DNA of 64,000 nt, taken from Ustulina deusta. Lineage: Eukaryota; Ascomycota; Sordariomycetes; Xylariales; Xylariaceae. The stretch lies in contig JAJNNX010000058.1 in NCBI GenBank assembly GCA_023159155.1, positions 186,001 through 250,000 of the forward strand. The letters are read 5' to 3'. The notes beneath the pieces were generated by a model. The model saw nothing but the letters and a program-made list of their open reading frames with translations. It searched no databases and was not told the origin of the DNA. Shown one piece after another: positions 48,014-61,652 of the stretch. Every line of letters begins with the position of its first letter. Position 1 is the stretch's first letter. A program made the translations under genes and the position numbers.

Positions 48014-48982
48014 ATGTCGCACGCAAGGATAGAAGAGGTATCCGACAGCGACTCGGACGTCTCGGACCCCAGCGAAGGCGACATCGACGACTTCCAGGAC
48101 TCCGATATCCTGCGCGCGATCCCGTCGAAGTCATCCCCGCCTCCCTCGCAGTCCCAAGTCCATCCTCCTCCACCACAACAACAACAACAACAACAACGAA
48201 CGCAGCAGACGGCGCCGCAGCCGGGTCTGCAGCCGGGCGACATCAAGGACTACCAGATGCTGTACCCGGTGTACTTCGACGCGTCGCGCAGCCGGGGGTC
48301 GGGGCGGCGCGTGGCGGCGCACCTGGCGGTGCGGAACCCGCTGGCGCGCGAGATCGCCAACGCGTGCGCGGCGCTGCGGCTGTCGCCCGTGTTCGAGGCG
48401 CACCGCACGCACCCGCGGGACTGGGCGAACCCGGGGCGCGTGCGCGTGGCGCTGAAGGAGGCGCGGGCGCGCGGCCACCCGGTCAAGAACAAGCACCACC
48501 TGTACGTGGTCGTGGCCAAGTACCTGCAGGAGCACCCCGCGACGGACGACTCGGCCGCGCTGCGGCAGGGCATGCGCGGGCTCGGGCTGGGCAGTCTGGG
48601 CGGCGCCGGGGACGTCTACGCCGACGGGAAGCCGTGGCCGCGGTCCGCCGTGCCCAGGGGCTGGAAGATGGGGGACCTCCTCCCGGCGTACTCGGCTGCC
48701 ATGACGGGGGGCGGCGTCAGCGAGAACGCGTTCAAGGATATGATGCGCGAGATGCAGGGCGGCGGCGGAGGAGGAGGGGGAGGAGGAGGGGGAGGGGGAG
48801 GAGGAGGAGGAGGGCCTGCTGGTGGTCTGCCGGGTATGGGAATGCCGGGCATGAATGCTGACATGATGAGTATGCTGCAGGGGATGGGCATGGGTGGTGG
48901 TGGTGGCGGAGGGGTTGGTGGTCCGGCCGTTGGTGGGAGCGAGGGCGGCGGGAAGAAAGGAAAGAAGGGTAGGGGCAAATGA
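48014..48982 (+). CDS. sec65: Signal recognition particle subunit Sec65 (SRP19 homologue)
   Basis: Single exon, 322 residues. An acidic N-terminus (SDSDSDVSDPSEGDIDDFQD) and a short poly-Gln stretch precede the SRP19-type RNA-binding domain at about 75-180: YPVYFDASRS, then RNPLAREIANACAALRL, HPRDWANPGRVRV and HPVKNKHHLYVVVAKYL. Sec65/SRP19 binds the SRP RNA and allows SRP54 to load, so ribosomes making secreted proteins are targeted to the ER. The C-terminus holds an unbroken run of 19 glycines followed by Met/Gly-rich sequence and a basic tail (KKGKKGRGK), typical of filamentous fungal Sec65. The gene is much more GC-rich than its surroundings. It is convergent with the dynactin gene. Confidence 0.9.
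   Translation: MSHARIEEVSDSDSDVSDPSEGDIDDFQDSDILRAIPSKSSPPPSQSQVHPPPPQQQQQQQRTQQTAPQPGLQPGDIKDYQMLYPVYFDASRSRGSGRRVAAHLAVRNPLAREIANACAALRLSPVFEAHRTHPRDWANPGRVRVALKEARARGHPVKNKHHLYVVVAKYLQEHPATDDSAALRQGMRGLGLGSLGGAGDVYADGKPWPRSAVPRGWKMGDLLPAYSAAMTGGGVSENAFKDMMREMQGGGGGGGGGGGGGGGGGGGPAGGLPGMGMPGMNADMMSMLQGMGMGGGGGGGVGGPAVGGSEGGGKKGKKGRGK
48758..48814 (+). repeat. GGN microsatellite encoding 19 consecutive glycines in Sec65
   Basis: Codons 249-267 of sec65 are all glycine, mainly GGA and GGG. The tract is likely to vary in length between strains because it is a trinucleotide repeat inside a coding frame. Confidence 0.85.
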
Positions 48983-49365
48983 GATCCTATGATTCTCAAT
49001 GTTACTGGCGGACTGCTTGATAGGGACGAAAGTCATTTGCGATGCATATCGGTTGCTTAAGATTAGCTCTCTGAGAACCACACACGGCGTACGTCTGTTG
49101 GTCAATAGATGACAGCAAGGCGCAATCAACAACTTGGACATTTCAATCAGCAAGTGAACGAGAGGGTAATATGGCCAATGAATTGGCCTGAATAGTTCCA
49201 TACGCTTTCTGATGATACAATACAAGGGGTATCTAAAGTTACTATAATGTTTCAACAGAACTGGCCCCTAACATTGGTTGGACCCTCCAAAACTCAGTCC
49301 TGGAGGTATCTGGCTGACCAGTCCAACCTCTTCCTACAGCCTCGATCATAAGTCTTTTTCATCAT
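48983..49365. other. Short convergent intergenic region
   Basis: 383 bases shared by the 3' ends of sec65 and the dynactin gene. Nothing else is seen. Confidence 0.6.
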
Positions 49366-52300
49366 TCACAAGGCAACCAGTCGTCCTTGCAACCCCTCCC
49401 ACTCCCGAGATCCCACAATCTGCACATCACGGCCGCTGCTGGGAATCATTTTCCCGTTGATATCGGGTAGGCGGATTTGCAGTCTCGCAGCAGCTTTCCT
49501 CATTTTGGCATGGTCTGGATTCTGCTTGCGTCCCTGCTGTTGTCCCATTATCATATGCGTCTTCTGCATGACAGAGGTCTCCCAACTCTTCCAGGCTGCG
49601 AAGTCCTCTGCTAACTTGGCAGCATGGTATTGTGGTGTCACCTTAGCAGGCCGCCATGCCATCTTGTCCTTAGGAAGAGCACTCAGGTCGTAGATCTTGG
49701 CGGAAGTAGCCATATAAAGAAGCTCGGTGAGCACGTCTTTGCCCTCGGCAACAACCAAACTTTTCCTCTGTTCAACAATAGGAGTGGGCTTCATTAGTGG
49801 TTCGGCAAGCCAGTCGTACTTGGGTTGCTCGGTCACGCGTGCCCGGCGATTATCTTCCCTCAGATACCGTACGGCAGCCTGCAGGCTTTCGATATCGTTC
49901 TTAAGAGCATCCATCTCACGAGCAGTAGCAACCGCACGTTCCTGGCCTGCCTTAGCGCCTGCCGAGTCAGTCGCATCGCCATAGGCTCTACTCTCGCCAG
50001 CAATCTTCTTCCACTTGTCACGATCTGCTTCAAGGCTCTTGGCCTCGCGGTCTTGTTGCTCGATGTCCTTCTTCAGCCGATCAACCTGGCTGTGAGCATC
50101 TACTATCTGCGCCTCGAGATCCGACATCCGAGAGGCCTTGGCATTAGCATCGCGCATACGAGCTTCCAGAGTTTCGATACGGAGAGTGGCAGTACTGAGG
50201 TTCTCGTCACGTAGAGCCATCTCACGGCGAGCTTGGTTGTAGTGGTCCTTGAGTTGGCGAAACTCTTCTTCCGCATCGACAGGGATCGTCTTGAGAGCCT
50301 TGAGCTCTTGAGCCCGAAGAATCCAGGGTGCAGGACTGCGTTCGAACTCTTGCGTCTGTGATAGGTCGGCACAGACAGCGGCAAGATCAGCAACTTGGTT
50401 GGTCAGGGTTCGGATCTTAGAAAGATAGGTTGAAAATAAATCTGACTCGGCAGACGAGAAAGCGGTCACGACAGCATTCTGTACAGTGCTTTGTACTTCT
50501 GGATATGTGAATGGTTCTTCACGTCCCTCTACAGTAAGTAGTTTGTGCAAGTCGAGACCAATCATGCGAGACATTTCCCCTAGCTCTCGGCTAGCAGTTT
50601 CGCACTGCTCAAATGCGTCTGAAGTATCAGGAGTGAGCGCTAGTGATCTCGCTCTCAGATCTTCGAGAGACCGGACTGCCTTCGAGACGATGACTTTGGC
50701 ACTGCGCGTCTGGCTGATGACTGCATCTACGCGCCTAGCGAAGTGCTGAGCATGTTCATCCTCGTCACCATTAGCTGGCACCATTCTCTGAACCATTTCC
50801 TTGGTGACACCGAAGGCTGTGGCGGCTGACTCCAAGTGGCTTTGCATCAGCATTGTCTTCATCTGTACCTCGTCCGCGAAGCTCTCGAGTCCTTGAGAAA
50901 TGTGAACTTCTCCGAGGTGAGTCATGAGAGCAAGAGAACGCTGGAGCTCGTCGGCACACTGTTTCTCCCTCAGTTCATCGCGCTTGAGGCCTTCAATCCA
51001 ATTATTCAAAGCTCGCTCAACAGGCTCGAGCTCGTACAAGGCAGCTTGATACCTGGCAAATTCCTCCAAGGAGCAGTGACTAATGCCATTAACGAAGCGA
51101 TCGCACATTGAAGCTACCCATGTGAGCTTGTCCAGTACATCGCAACCAGCGAACACATCGTCTTCGTGCCCGGGATGTGCCTGGCTGACTCGTTCCTTGA
51201 TGAAACCGTGCAAAAGTGTCGCCTTGAAAGACAGCCTAGTAAATCGTAACAGTGCAAGAACGGAGTCTCTGTCAGTGTTAAAGGTTTCTGGCAGGAATAG
51301 TTTAACAATGTCAAGGTGTTGTTGTGCTTCTTGAGCCCCCATTCGCTGCATCTCAAGATCAATGGTCTTGATCTGGGTTTTGGCGGCAGAGATCTGGAGT
51401 TTCTGGTTAAGATCCATCATGAGCCGGGCATTGCTATTGAGCTGTTCCGATTCAACTTCGCTAACAGCTCGAGAGGCACGCATATCTTCGAGGTCCGAGT
51501 GAAGATTTGTGACAAGCTCTCTGAACCGCGATAGCGTGTATTCTAGGTCTCCGATGGTGTCGTCCTTTTCCACTGCCCGCCGAGCCTGTTCGGTAATGAT
51601 GTTGTCTTTGAAGTCAATCTCTTCCTGCATCTCTCTCTCATTCTGGACATGATTGACTTCGAGTTCATCATTGATCTCCTTCAAAGCCTCGAGATCCTCA
51701 ATCACAGCTCTGAGTTCTTGCATCTGCTCGTATTGCTGAAGCTTCTCATAGCTTAGTTGTTCGATCATATTTTCGGCTCCTAGGTTGTCGTCGAGTTGTT
51801 GTCGTAGGTCCTCAGCTCTCAACTCAGACTCCAGTAGCTTCTCCTTGGCGATTTGATACTGCTCCTTGATAGCTTCAAATTCTTCCAAGTCCCTCTCCAG
51901 AGACTTGATTTGGGCCTTGTTCTCTTCATCTTGCTCCTGGGTGAGATCTCGGAGCCGAATCAGAGCTTCACGCAGCCGCTCGTTGTTCCGCTCCATTTGC
52001 AGCCACCCGGTGCTCGCTCTCTCTTCAGGTGACATACCCTGCGAGAATTCGGTGTTCTCTTCTCGCAAAATTTCAACTTCTAGTTCCAGTTCCTCTGCTT
52101 TTTGCTTCAGGGCCTCGAGCTCAACCTTGAGAACCTCGGCGGTTTCCTCTGCCATCTCGCGGTCCAAGGTTGCCAGCTCCATGATGGAGTCATGCTCGGC
52201 TTGAAGCTCTTCGATCTGGTTAAGTTTGTCTTCTGCCTCCTTCAACTGCTTTCGTAGCGCAACATTATCTTGTACCGTCGTTTGAAATTTGCCCTCAATC

Positions 52301-53431
52301 TTCTTATTGATAGTTTCGAACTTATCGCGCTGTTCCTGGATTCTTTCCATCTCCTTGAGTCTATCGCGGTCCTCTGCTCTTTTTCGCTCAAGAATCTTGA
52401 GCTTTGTTTTCAGATCCTCATTCTCTCTGCTGAGAGCATTACTGGCCCCGGTTCGGGTCGTTGAACTAGCTGTCGCGGGCGTTCGAGAGGTCGTTGCACT
52501 CGTTGGTGGCTTCGATGATGCTACAGAAGTGCTGCCAGCTGTGAGCTTCTCCAGAGCTTTCGTCCGAGAGCGCACCGGGCTATTCGTTTGTTCTCCGTCG
52601 CTCTTGAAGGGGGAGCTAATCCCTGACCGATCCCCAGCTTCATTGCCCGAGGCAGACTCACCGGATAGGACTCTCCCAGAAGCAGGCCGAGTAAGCCGTT
52701 GACCAGGCCCTGTCGACACTCTTCCGGCCGCAGGTCTTGTAGGGCCACTAGCCGCCCTTGGGGCTGTTGTAGAAGAGCCAGAGGGTCGTCGCCTCAGCCC
52801 AGCCGAAGGGAGGGCAGGTGGTCCCATAGACGTCCTCGCACCAACCGAGGGGCGGGGCTTGGCACCAACCCCTGAGGGTCGTGCATTCGACGGTGTACCG
52901 GTTCGGGAAGTAGCTGTGCTCGAGGGCGCGGTGACTAGTTGTTTTGTGGGGGATTTGGTCGGAGACTGGGACACGAAGGTTAGCTCTCCTGGCCCTCCAC
53001 AGCAGAAGCACAACTTAACAGACCCTGGCTATGCTGGATGGACGGGATGCTCGTGGCACTGGGCTCGGACTGGGAGCATTCAGGCTCATTCGCTTTCCCA
53101 AAGACGGATCGGTAACAGAGGTCGGCCGTCCTGCAGCAGCCGGGGCGACGGTACTCGTTCTCGAGGCTCTGCGGATCGGGGCGGCTGTCTTCGCAGCGGC
53201 GGGCGCCGCCTGGAGGACGGTGACTGTTGTAGGCCGGACAAACATGCCCCGGCCGGGCGGGCAGTCGAAGTATCGCTCGCCCTGGACAGCGCCGTCATTC
53301 TTGCCCGAGTCGTCATCGAGCTCGACGCCGACCCAGTCGCCCACGGCGAAATGGGTCTGGCCGATGAAGCGGACGATAGCATTACGGCTGTCGCTCAACC
53401 GAATGTGCTGTCCAACTGCTATCTCGGACAT
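49366..53431 (-). CDS. ro-3: Dynactin p150Glued subunit (ro-3 / nudM type)
   Basis: Exons 53431-53024 and 52965-49366 give 1335 residues, the usual size for fungal p150Glued. Residues 1-75 form a CAP-Gly domain: VGQHIRLSDSRNAIVRFIG, VGDWVGVELDD, the tubulin/EB1-binding GKNDG (43-47) and GERYFDCPPGRGMFVRP. A Ser/Pro/Thr/basic-rich linker (about 75-240) precedes a long coiled coil (about 230-600), a globular middle, and a second coiled coil (about 960-1170). The family protein links dynein to microtubules and cargo and is needed for nuclear migration and hyphal growth. The 58-base intron has a weaker GTCTGT donor but a clear CTAAC branch and CCCAG acceptor, and both flanks are phase 0. Complete and well kept. 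Confidence 0.92.
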
Positions 53432-54359
53432 GTCGTTCTACCATTTGGGCTAGCTATGCTGATTAGTTAGTAGTACATGGCGAGCCGCGTTGGGGCGTTC
53501 GAATGCTGCGAGGTAAACAGGACCCGAGCTGGCGTTGCTTCGCTCCAAGGTTAATTAATGTTTAAGCCTGGAGCTGCTTTGTTGGCCTGAAACGCGTCTT
53601 CTGCATATTCGATTACGCGACTTGCATAAGTCGGTATCACCGTAAATGCACACAGTACTATTTATTCGTAATACTGTATATCGGCACTGTACATTAGACG
53701 GGAGTGTGGTACACCAACTTCATCGTATGCCTTCTAGATAGTCTCTACTCATTCTGACTCAATAATTACTATGGCATTTTCCAAGCCCTCCCTGCCTATG
53801 TCTCATTATAAACGAGACTCTGTATTCATAGAAATACCGTCCCTAGTTCATACTGAATCTTCATTCTTATCATGTGAATCAATTTTCTTTCTATTTACTT
53901 TGCACACATGAGCAGACCTTCGTTCTTACATACACCGCGTATGCTTTCTCTTAGTCTATACCACCTTAATCACATCACCAGACCCAAGCACACACAGCAA
54001 GCAAAGCAACGCCAGAGCGATGAGATGAGAAAGAAAGCGTAATATTCCAAGCTACATACAAGTGTGTATTTACGTAATATCCCAAGATCCAAGCCCAATC
54101 CAAGACACATAGGTACAATGAGTCGAAAGTTAAAAGTCATGATAGACAAGGGTATGTAGTTAGTTAGTAGACGAGAGACCTCTTCCTCCCTAATGCCTCC
54201 TTCCCTCAGCGTTCGTTCCTCCCTGAATACTTTTCATTCCACGACGCTGTTGACATCCGTCGTATTCTTGAGACCCTACTTAGGTAGGTAGGCAGGGTTC
54301 TCCCCCGATTCGGACAAGTCGCGAAGCCCACGCCGAAGCCCAACCGCCAAAAGGGAAAA
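53432..54359. other. Intergenic between dynactin promoter and HMG gene 3' end
   Basis: 0.9 kb, AT-leaning, without a gene-like frame. Contains the dynactin promoter next to 53431 and the 3' flank of the HMG-box gene, which includes a TAGGTAGGTAGGCAGG patch near 54280. Confidence 0.55.
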
Positions 54360-57302
54360 TCATGTCTTCCCAAAACCAGCCGTGAAGCTCCCGCCACGAA
54401 CCCACTCGGCAATCTCGAAGCCCAGCCTGCGCTCGAGCTTCTCGTCCACGCGTCCGCCGTCCGACACATGGAGGACCATGACGCCGGGGGCGGCGATCTC
54501 CACACCGCTGCCCGCGCCCCCGGCCCCTCCTGCTGCGCCGGGGGCGGCCTCGTCGGCGGGCCTCTTGACGTAGACGGTGAGGTCGGCGCCGACGACGCCG
54601 CGCCACAGCGTCGCCACCCACTGCCAGTGGTCGTCGGCGCGGTAGACGTCGTTGACGTGCAGCGCGCCGGCGTACCGGTCCGAGAACGTCAGGCTGTAGC
54701 CGTCGGCGAGGATGGCCACGGGTAATCTGTGCGACGACGATGACGAGGCAGCGGCGGCGGCGACGGCGGCCGTGGTGGTGTTATTAGAACTCGACGTCCC
54801 GGCGCCATTTCCGTCGCCCGCACTGGCTTGTCGCGGTGCCGGGTAACTCGTGATGTACCGGATGAGATCCTCGGAGGTCTTGTGCCACTTCAGCATGCGT
54901 GCGACATAGCTCGCGATGGGGCTGATGAGCGACGAGGGTTTCCTCTGCGCCGCCGTCACTCCGACGGTACCGCCATTCTCAGATCCCCCTTTACTACCGC
55001 TATTACTACCGCCGAGGTTGTAGTTGTCGTTGTTGTTGTTGTTGGTCGTGATGGTGGTGGTGTTTGCTTCAGAGCTGCTAGTGGTGGCATGTGGTTCGGG
55101 GCTCGAGTGCGCGATGGCGGTGCTCGTGTCCTCGGACCACATCCTCACGGCGAACTCGGCCGACGCTGACAGCGCCCTCTCGATCACCGCCGCGACCTCC
55201 TTCAGCATCGCCGTCGGCGCGCCCTCCACCGCGATGATCGGCCCTCGCGTCTCGAAGTGCGGACCCCCTGGACCGGGCGGTCGCAGCGGCGGGCTGATGG
55301 ATCGCAGGATCTCCAGCTTGAGCAGGAATGACCATTTCTGCGGCATCGGAGACGCTGGGGGTGGTTGCTGTGGCTGTGGCTGCTGCGGTTGTCTTATGGG
55401 GCCGCCGCCCGGGTTTGTAGCACCCAAGTCGGCGCCGGGAGCCTGTTGCGGCTGCGCGGATAGCATGGCTTGCCTTGTGCTCGATTCTGTGCTTGTTATT
55501 GGGGATCCGTTGACCTGTGTCTGCAGCGGGGGCAATCGGAGTGACTCGTCAAATCCACTATTCGGCCGATTGGGAGTTGTCGACACCGGTTGGTATGACA
55601 TAGATGGTCGTGGTGGTGGTGGCGGCTGCATGTGGGGATTACTCGGGTGTCCGGCGTAATGCCCCGGACGGTGTTGCATAGGGGGTCTCGGGAGGTGTCC
55701 TGGGCCGTAACCGGTGGCTGATATCGGCGGTCCGCCGACTGATAGATGTTGCTGGTATCGAGGGTCGACGGGAGCATAGCCCATATGCGGAGATCCAGGC
55801 ACGTAAACTGGAGGGCCGTTGTAACGCCGCCGTTTTGCGTCAGGCGGCATTCCAGAGGGAGGGGCAGCCATTGGCGACATCGCGGCATAGTCCTCCTCTA
55901 TGTCCCTAAGCTGCGGTTGTGTGTATCGCCGAACGTGGGGGTCTCCCGGCATAATGCCGCCTGAGATAGACCCATGCCTCGAATGATCCGTGTTCATATA
56001 TGGTTGCATATTTACTGGGCGTTTCGATGACGGAGGCGACGCCACTCCAAAGGGGGTCGCGGGCGTTATAGGTGTCGCAATATAACGGCCACCGCACTTG
56101 GGACAGCGTCCGGGGGTGTCTCCGCTCGAGGACGTCGGTCTGCCGCTGCCGTTCTTGCCTCCTCGTCGAGGCTGGTATCGGTAACCGGGATACTGGAGCT
56201 GGTGGCGGATCTTCTCCTTTTCGGCAAGCTGCTTCCACTCGTTCTTAACGCTCTCGGGTTGCTCCTGCCACTTTTCGCCTATGAGTTTGGATATCTCTGG
56301 GTTGGCAAGGCCCGGATGCTGGGCGGCGAAATGGCCTTGCCAGGCTTGTCGATAAAGGATGAATGCTGTAGAGAGGGCAAAGAACCACGCACAAAGGTTA
56401 GTCAAGTTCTATTCTTGTGTTGTTGTCTGCTTCGTTCTTGTATTTTCGGCTTGGGGGTTGCTTTGTTTGCCTTCGGTTTGACGCCTTGTGTGTGGAATGG
56501 AGGGTTCGAACATTCGCAATCATTCGTTACATATGAGGTAGAAAGAAATCAAGACAATAAGCCAGGGTCTCACCCCCTTTCATGTAACACGCCACCCGTA
56601 AAACACAAAACGGGCCCTCTTGGACAAAGGGCCACATCATCCGAGTTGTCATCTCGGGGATTTAGGAAGCCCAAGTCCCAGGGGGTGACGGCAGATGAAT
56701 TATGAAAAGGGGGGAAGACGGAAAATCGAGAGGCTGGAAAATGAGAAGAGGGTTGACAAACAATGACAACGTAGGACTAGGTCTCGGGGAGACGGGGTAG
56801 GACGGGAGAAACAGGGCCAGTGCCAGTTTGAGAGATGAGGACTGAAATACATACCGTTCCGTGGTCTAGGTACTTTCGGTGCCTTAGCACACAGGCAGAT
56901 TAACTCTTGCGGTCCATCACTCCGTGCAGTGGTCGGGGTGTGGAGACTCAATCTTGCAATGTTCGATTGGTTTGCCTCGTCGATGTCGATAGGTTTTGCC
57001 CGCTTCTTATTCTTCGGCCCGCCGTCCTCGTCGTGATGAGGGTAAGATGAAGAGCCCGGCGTCGGCAGAAGCAATGGCCTCGCTGATACCACCGCGTTAT
57101 GACCACTGTTCTCGCCGCGGCCACTGGCCGCCATTACTGGTTGACTCTGGGGTCTTATCGGTGATTCTGTGTCGATTTTGAGAGGAGGTGGGCGATGTTG
57201 AGACAATGATGAAGCTCGCCCGCCGGCTGACGAGGGTTGGGGCGAAGGAGTATAGGAAGACGACGATGACGAAGTACTGGAAATACCCGCGGTGTCGGTC
57301 AT
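54360..57302 (-). CDS. HMG-box (MATA-type) transcription factor, Rox1/Ste11-like
   Basis: Exons 57302-56855 and 56365-54360 give 817 residues; GTATGT donor, CTACAG acceptor, and a 489-base intron that splits the HMG box after PRPRN. The box (about 144-215) reads KVPRPRN then AFILYRQAWQGHFAAQHPG, LANPEISKLIGEKW and KNEWKQLAEKEKIRH, with a basic YPGYRYQPRRG tail: the sequence-specific MATA-HMG class found in Rox1, Ste11 and fungal mating-type proteins. It should bind DNA in the minor groove. A CPKCGG motif follows, then a long Pro/Gln-rich region and Ser/Asn/Gly/Ala runs. The start at MTDTAGISS is chosen; an upstream in-frame ATG at 57422 would add 40 residues. Targets cannot be inferred from the sequence. 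The last exon is very GC-rich. Confidence 0.85.
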
Positions 57303-59502
57303 GATATCGTTGGAAAATACCGAGCACTTTTGCTTAAGGCAGTAGGTTGTCTGGTCGTGTTGCAAACGGGTGTAGAGGTGGATTGAAGGAAGGTGTAGTA
57401 GGAAAGGAGTGGGTTCAAGCATAAATGAAAATTAACAAAAGTCTCAATGGTCGAGCTTCAAACCACTGTTCAGGCTGAGGGGAAGAATGATACAAGACTT
57501 GGTTTCTTGGTTTTGTTTTTATTTCTCTCCTCGATCCGAACTAGAGATTGAGGGACGGGGGACGAGATAAGACAAGAGGATAGTTGGCCGTAGATTAGGC
57601 AGGCTCCGTTGATTGTTTCCTGCCGCTCGCTCTTGTTCTCTGTAGAGACTTTGAGGGGGAAATGGAGCCAGATGAGACAACAAGAACAAGGTGAAGAACA
57701 AGGGCGAATGGGTAGTTGAGTGGATGAATGGTTGTAAAACGAGGCTGGAAGAGCCACGATAGGCTAACCTACAACAACACAAGGAGAACTAAGTACTTGT
57801 TCTGTTAGAATAGGGAGGGATTGTCTTCTTGGGGCCTCTTCCTACCTTCTCCTTTGTTTGTATCAAAGAGAAAATTGCCCTCCCCGGTAGTCCTAGGCAG
57901 AACAATGAGGGTTGCGAAGGATAGGAGCGGGATAAAATGCGCACTACAAAACGCATACAGACACGCCTCCCGTTTCAGCGAATGAAGTTGTGGCCGCTAT
58001 CTTTCTTTGTTTCCTCCGTCGCCTTGTCGCTGGCCCGGGTTTCCCCTCGTACCATCCTTCAACTGTGGCGCCAGTACTGCTGAAAAGAAGTGATTGTGAG
58101 CATGGCATGTCAATGGTGGTTCTGGATCGGGCTTTCCGGTAGCCTCATGCTCCTTTGTCTAGATTCTTGACGATGGACAGAGATACGGTCGCCGTGCCAC
58201 AATCATATACCATGGTTCCCAATATATTTATCAACCACTTGGAAATCCTGGTCGTGCCTACAGCAGCCGTCCTCATCGTCCCGCCTAGAGCAAGTAAAGG
58301 TATTTGGCTTGAGCATCTGTATCGTCTAATGATATAAGTAGTCTGGCCGCCTATATGTCTCGGGAATACGCCGACCTATTGCAGATGTGGCATAACTTAA
58401 GGAAGTATGGGCCATGACTGTTCTTTGTCTCATAGCGTTTGTAACCGCGACTAAGTGAAGAGGCCCAAGAAACCATTTCTGCAGTCCGTGTCGACTACTT
58501 ACAAACCTATCTTGCATATCAATGTCTCGTTCCGTAGGGAAGCGGCATCTTAGCTAGAAATGTCCATTGCCCATGTGCAATCCTGGACGCTGGTGTTTAC
58601 ATAAGTGATAAGTGGCATACTTCAAGGTAGTGAGAAGAGGTCTGTATAGAGCCGCATAGAATGTGGCAGGCTGAGGTACCTTTACGTCACGAGCAAACTG
58701 TATGCTACCCCCGTGTGTTACTGTGGTAAATACGTATAATGAGTAGGGAGAGCCACCGGACTTTGAGAATATTGGACATGTGGGAATAATGCTGGATATA
58801 CCACCAGCATACCAGATCGAGCAATCATCTACAAACCATACAGATACAAAAGTGTCCCGCCGTCTGGAAGATAAGGCTGTATATATATTTACGCTCTCTG
58901 ATCATATTCGTACGAGTTCGTGGAATTTGCCATGTCAGGAATCTCGCTCTTCCGTACTTAAGGCGAGCCCACATCACAGCGAGCGCATTGGAATGCCACG
59001 CAATGCATGCAGTACTTAGCACCTAACAAAGCCAATTGTACCGCCGAAACAGGTTATATTGGCCGAATCCAGCAATTTACCACTCTGTATTATGTATCTA
59101 TCTCAATAATGCGTGTTTGGCATGTCTCAGGCCGTTGGTAGCCACATATACTAGATATCACTGTTGTTGCAGCGAGTAACTGCTTCGTCTCATTCATTAT
59201 GTGTGTACATGAAAATGGAATAACTTTTCATCAGCGAAGTTATCGATCATGGCTGACAGGTACTATCTATCTACTGGCCTATGATAGCAATAGAGATACG
59301 ACTGACATTGCCGTTGGATTAGAACTCCGAAACCCCTCCTGTCTCCGTCTACCATGTTTTTGTTGTCTCGCCGGGAAATTGCCTGACCCGGCCTCGCCAT
59401 ACTCTGTACGACGAAGGGAATACAACGCGGTTCGCAGAACTCGGGGACCCCTGTCCCGGTGCCGTTATTAATTTTTTACACTGCTTAGATTATTCATCAA
59501 GT
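57303..59502. other. Intergenic: HMG-gene upstream region and RVB1 3' flank
   Basis: 2.2 kb without a supported gene. The half next to the HMG gene (to about 58100) is purine-rich on the plus strand and probably a long leader and promoter, as is usual for fungal regulators. Small frames within it could act as upstream ORFs, but none is singled out. Confidence 0.5.
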
Positions 59503-61130
<1,628 letters not shown>

Positions 61131-61652
61131 GTTGGGCGAAGAAATAGGAAAGGTGGGAGCGGTCGGCAGCAATCAATATTGTCGAGGACTCTTTGGCCGT
61201 TCGCGAGTTGATGTGTGCTGTTGTGAATTGGGGCGGGTTCGGTGCACAAGGTTTGTTGGTGGATGCTGGGCGCGGATTGGAAGGCTGAAAAGTCGGGTTC
61301 ACAAAATGGTTCCTGGCTAGGACCGGAGCTTGGAGCTCTGCTAAGCTTCCAACTTTTTTGAGGCGTGACGTGAAGACTGTGCGTGCACAGTGCTAAACAC
61401 CGTGTGTCTTACAAGTCAACGCCATCCAACTCGGGCTTTATCTTTGATTTGTCCCTTTTATTTTATTTTATTGCATGTGCCTCTATCGACGCATCTTTTG
61501 ACGGAATCGATCTTGAATGGATCCCGACAATTCTATATACTCTACTGTATAAAAGTGACCAATTATGTGCCATGTATCTCACCATGACACCCAGAGTTTC
61601 CAGCTTCATCGAATCTCCATCACAGGACTTCACTCTTCATGTTGTCTGCGTT
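61131..61652. other. RVB1 promoter and transporter 3' flank
   Basis: About 0.5 kb between two minus-strand genes. No separate gene is seen. Confidence 0.55.

Noticed and set aside
47604..48032. 142-codon plus-strand frame just before and into sec65
   Set aside because: Overlaps the sec65 start out of frame, ends in a Lys run encoded by the poly-A leader, and has no motif; best seen as leader sequence.
48131..49255. 374-codon minus-strand frame opposite sec65
   Set aside because: It is a shadow of the GC-rich sec65 coding strand; the plus strand encodes a recognisable SRP19 domain.
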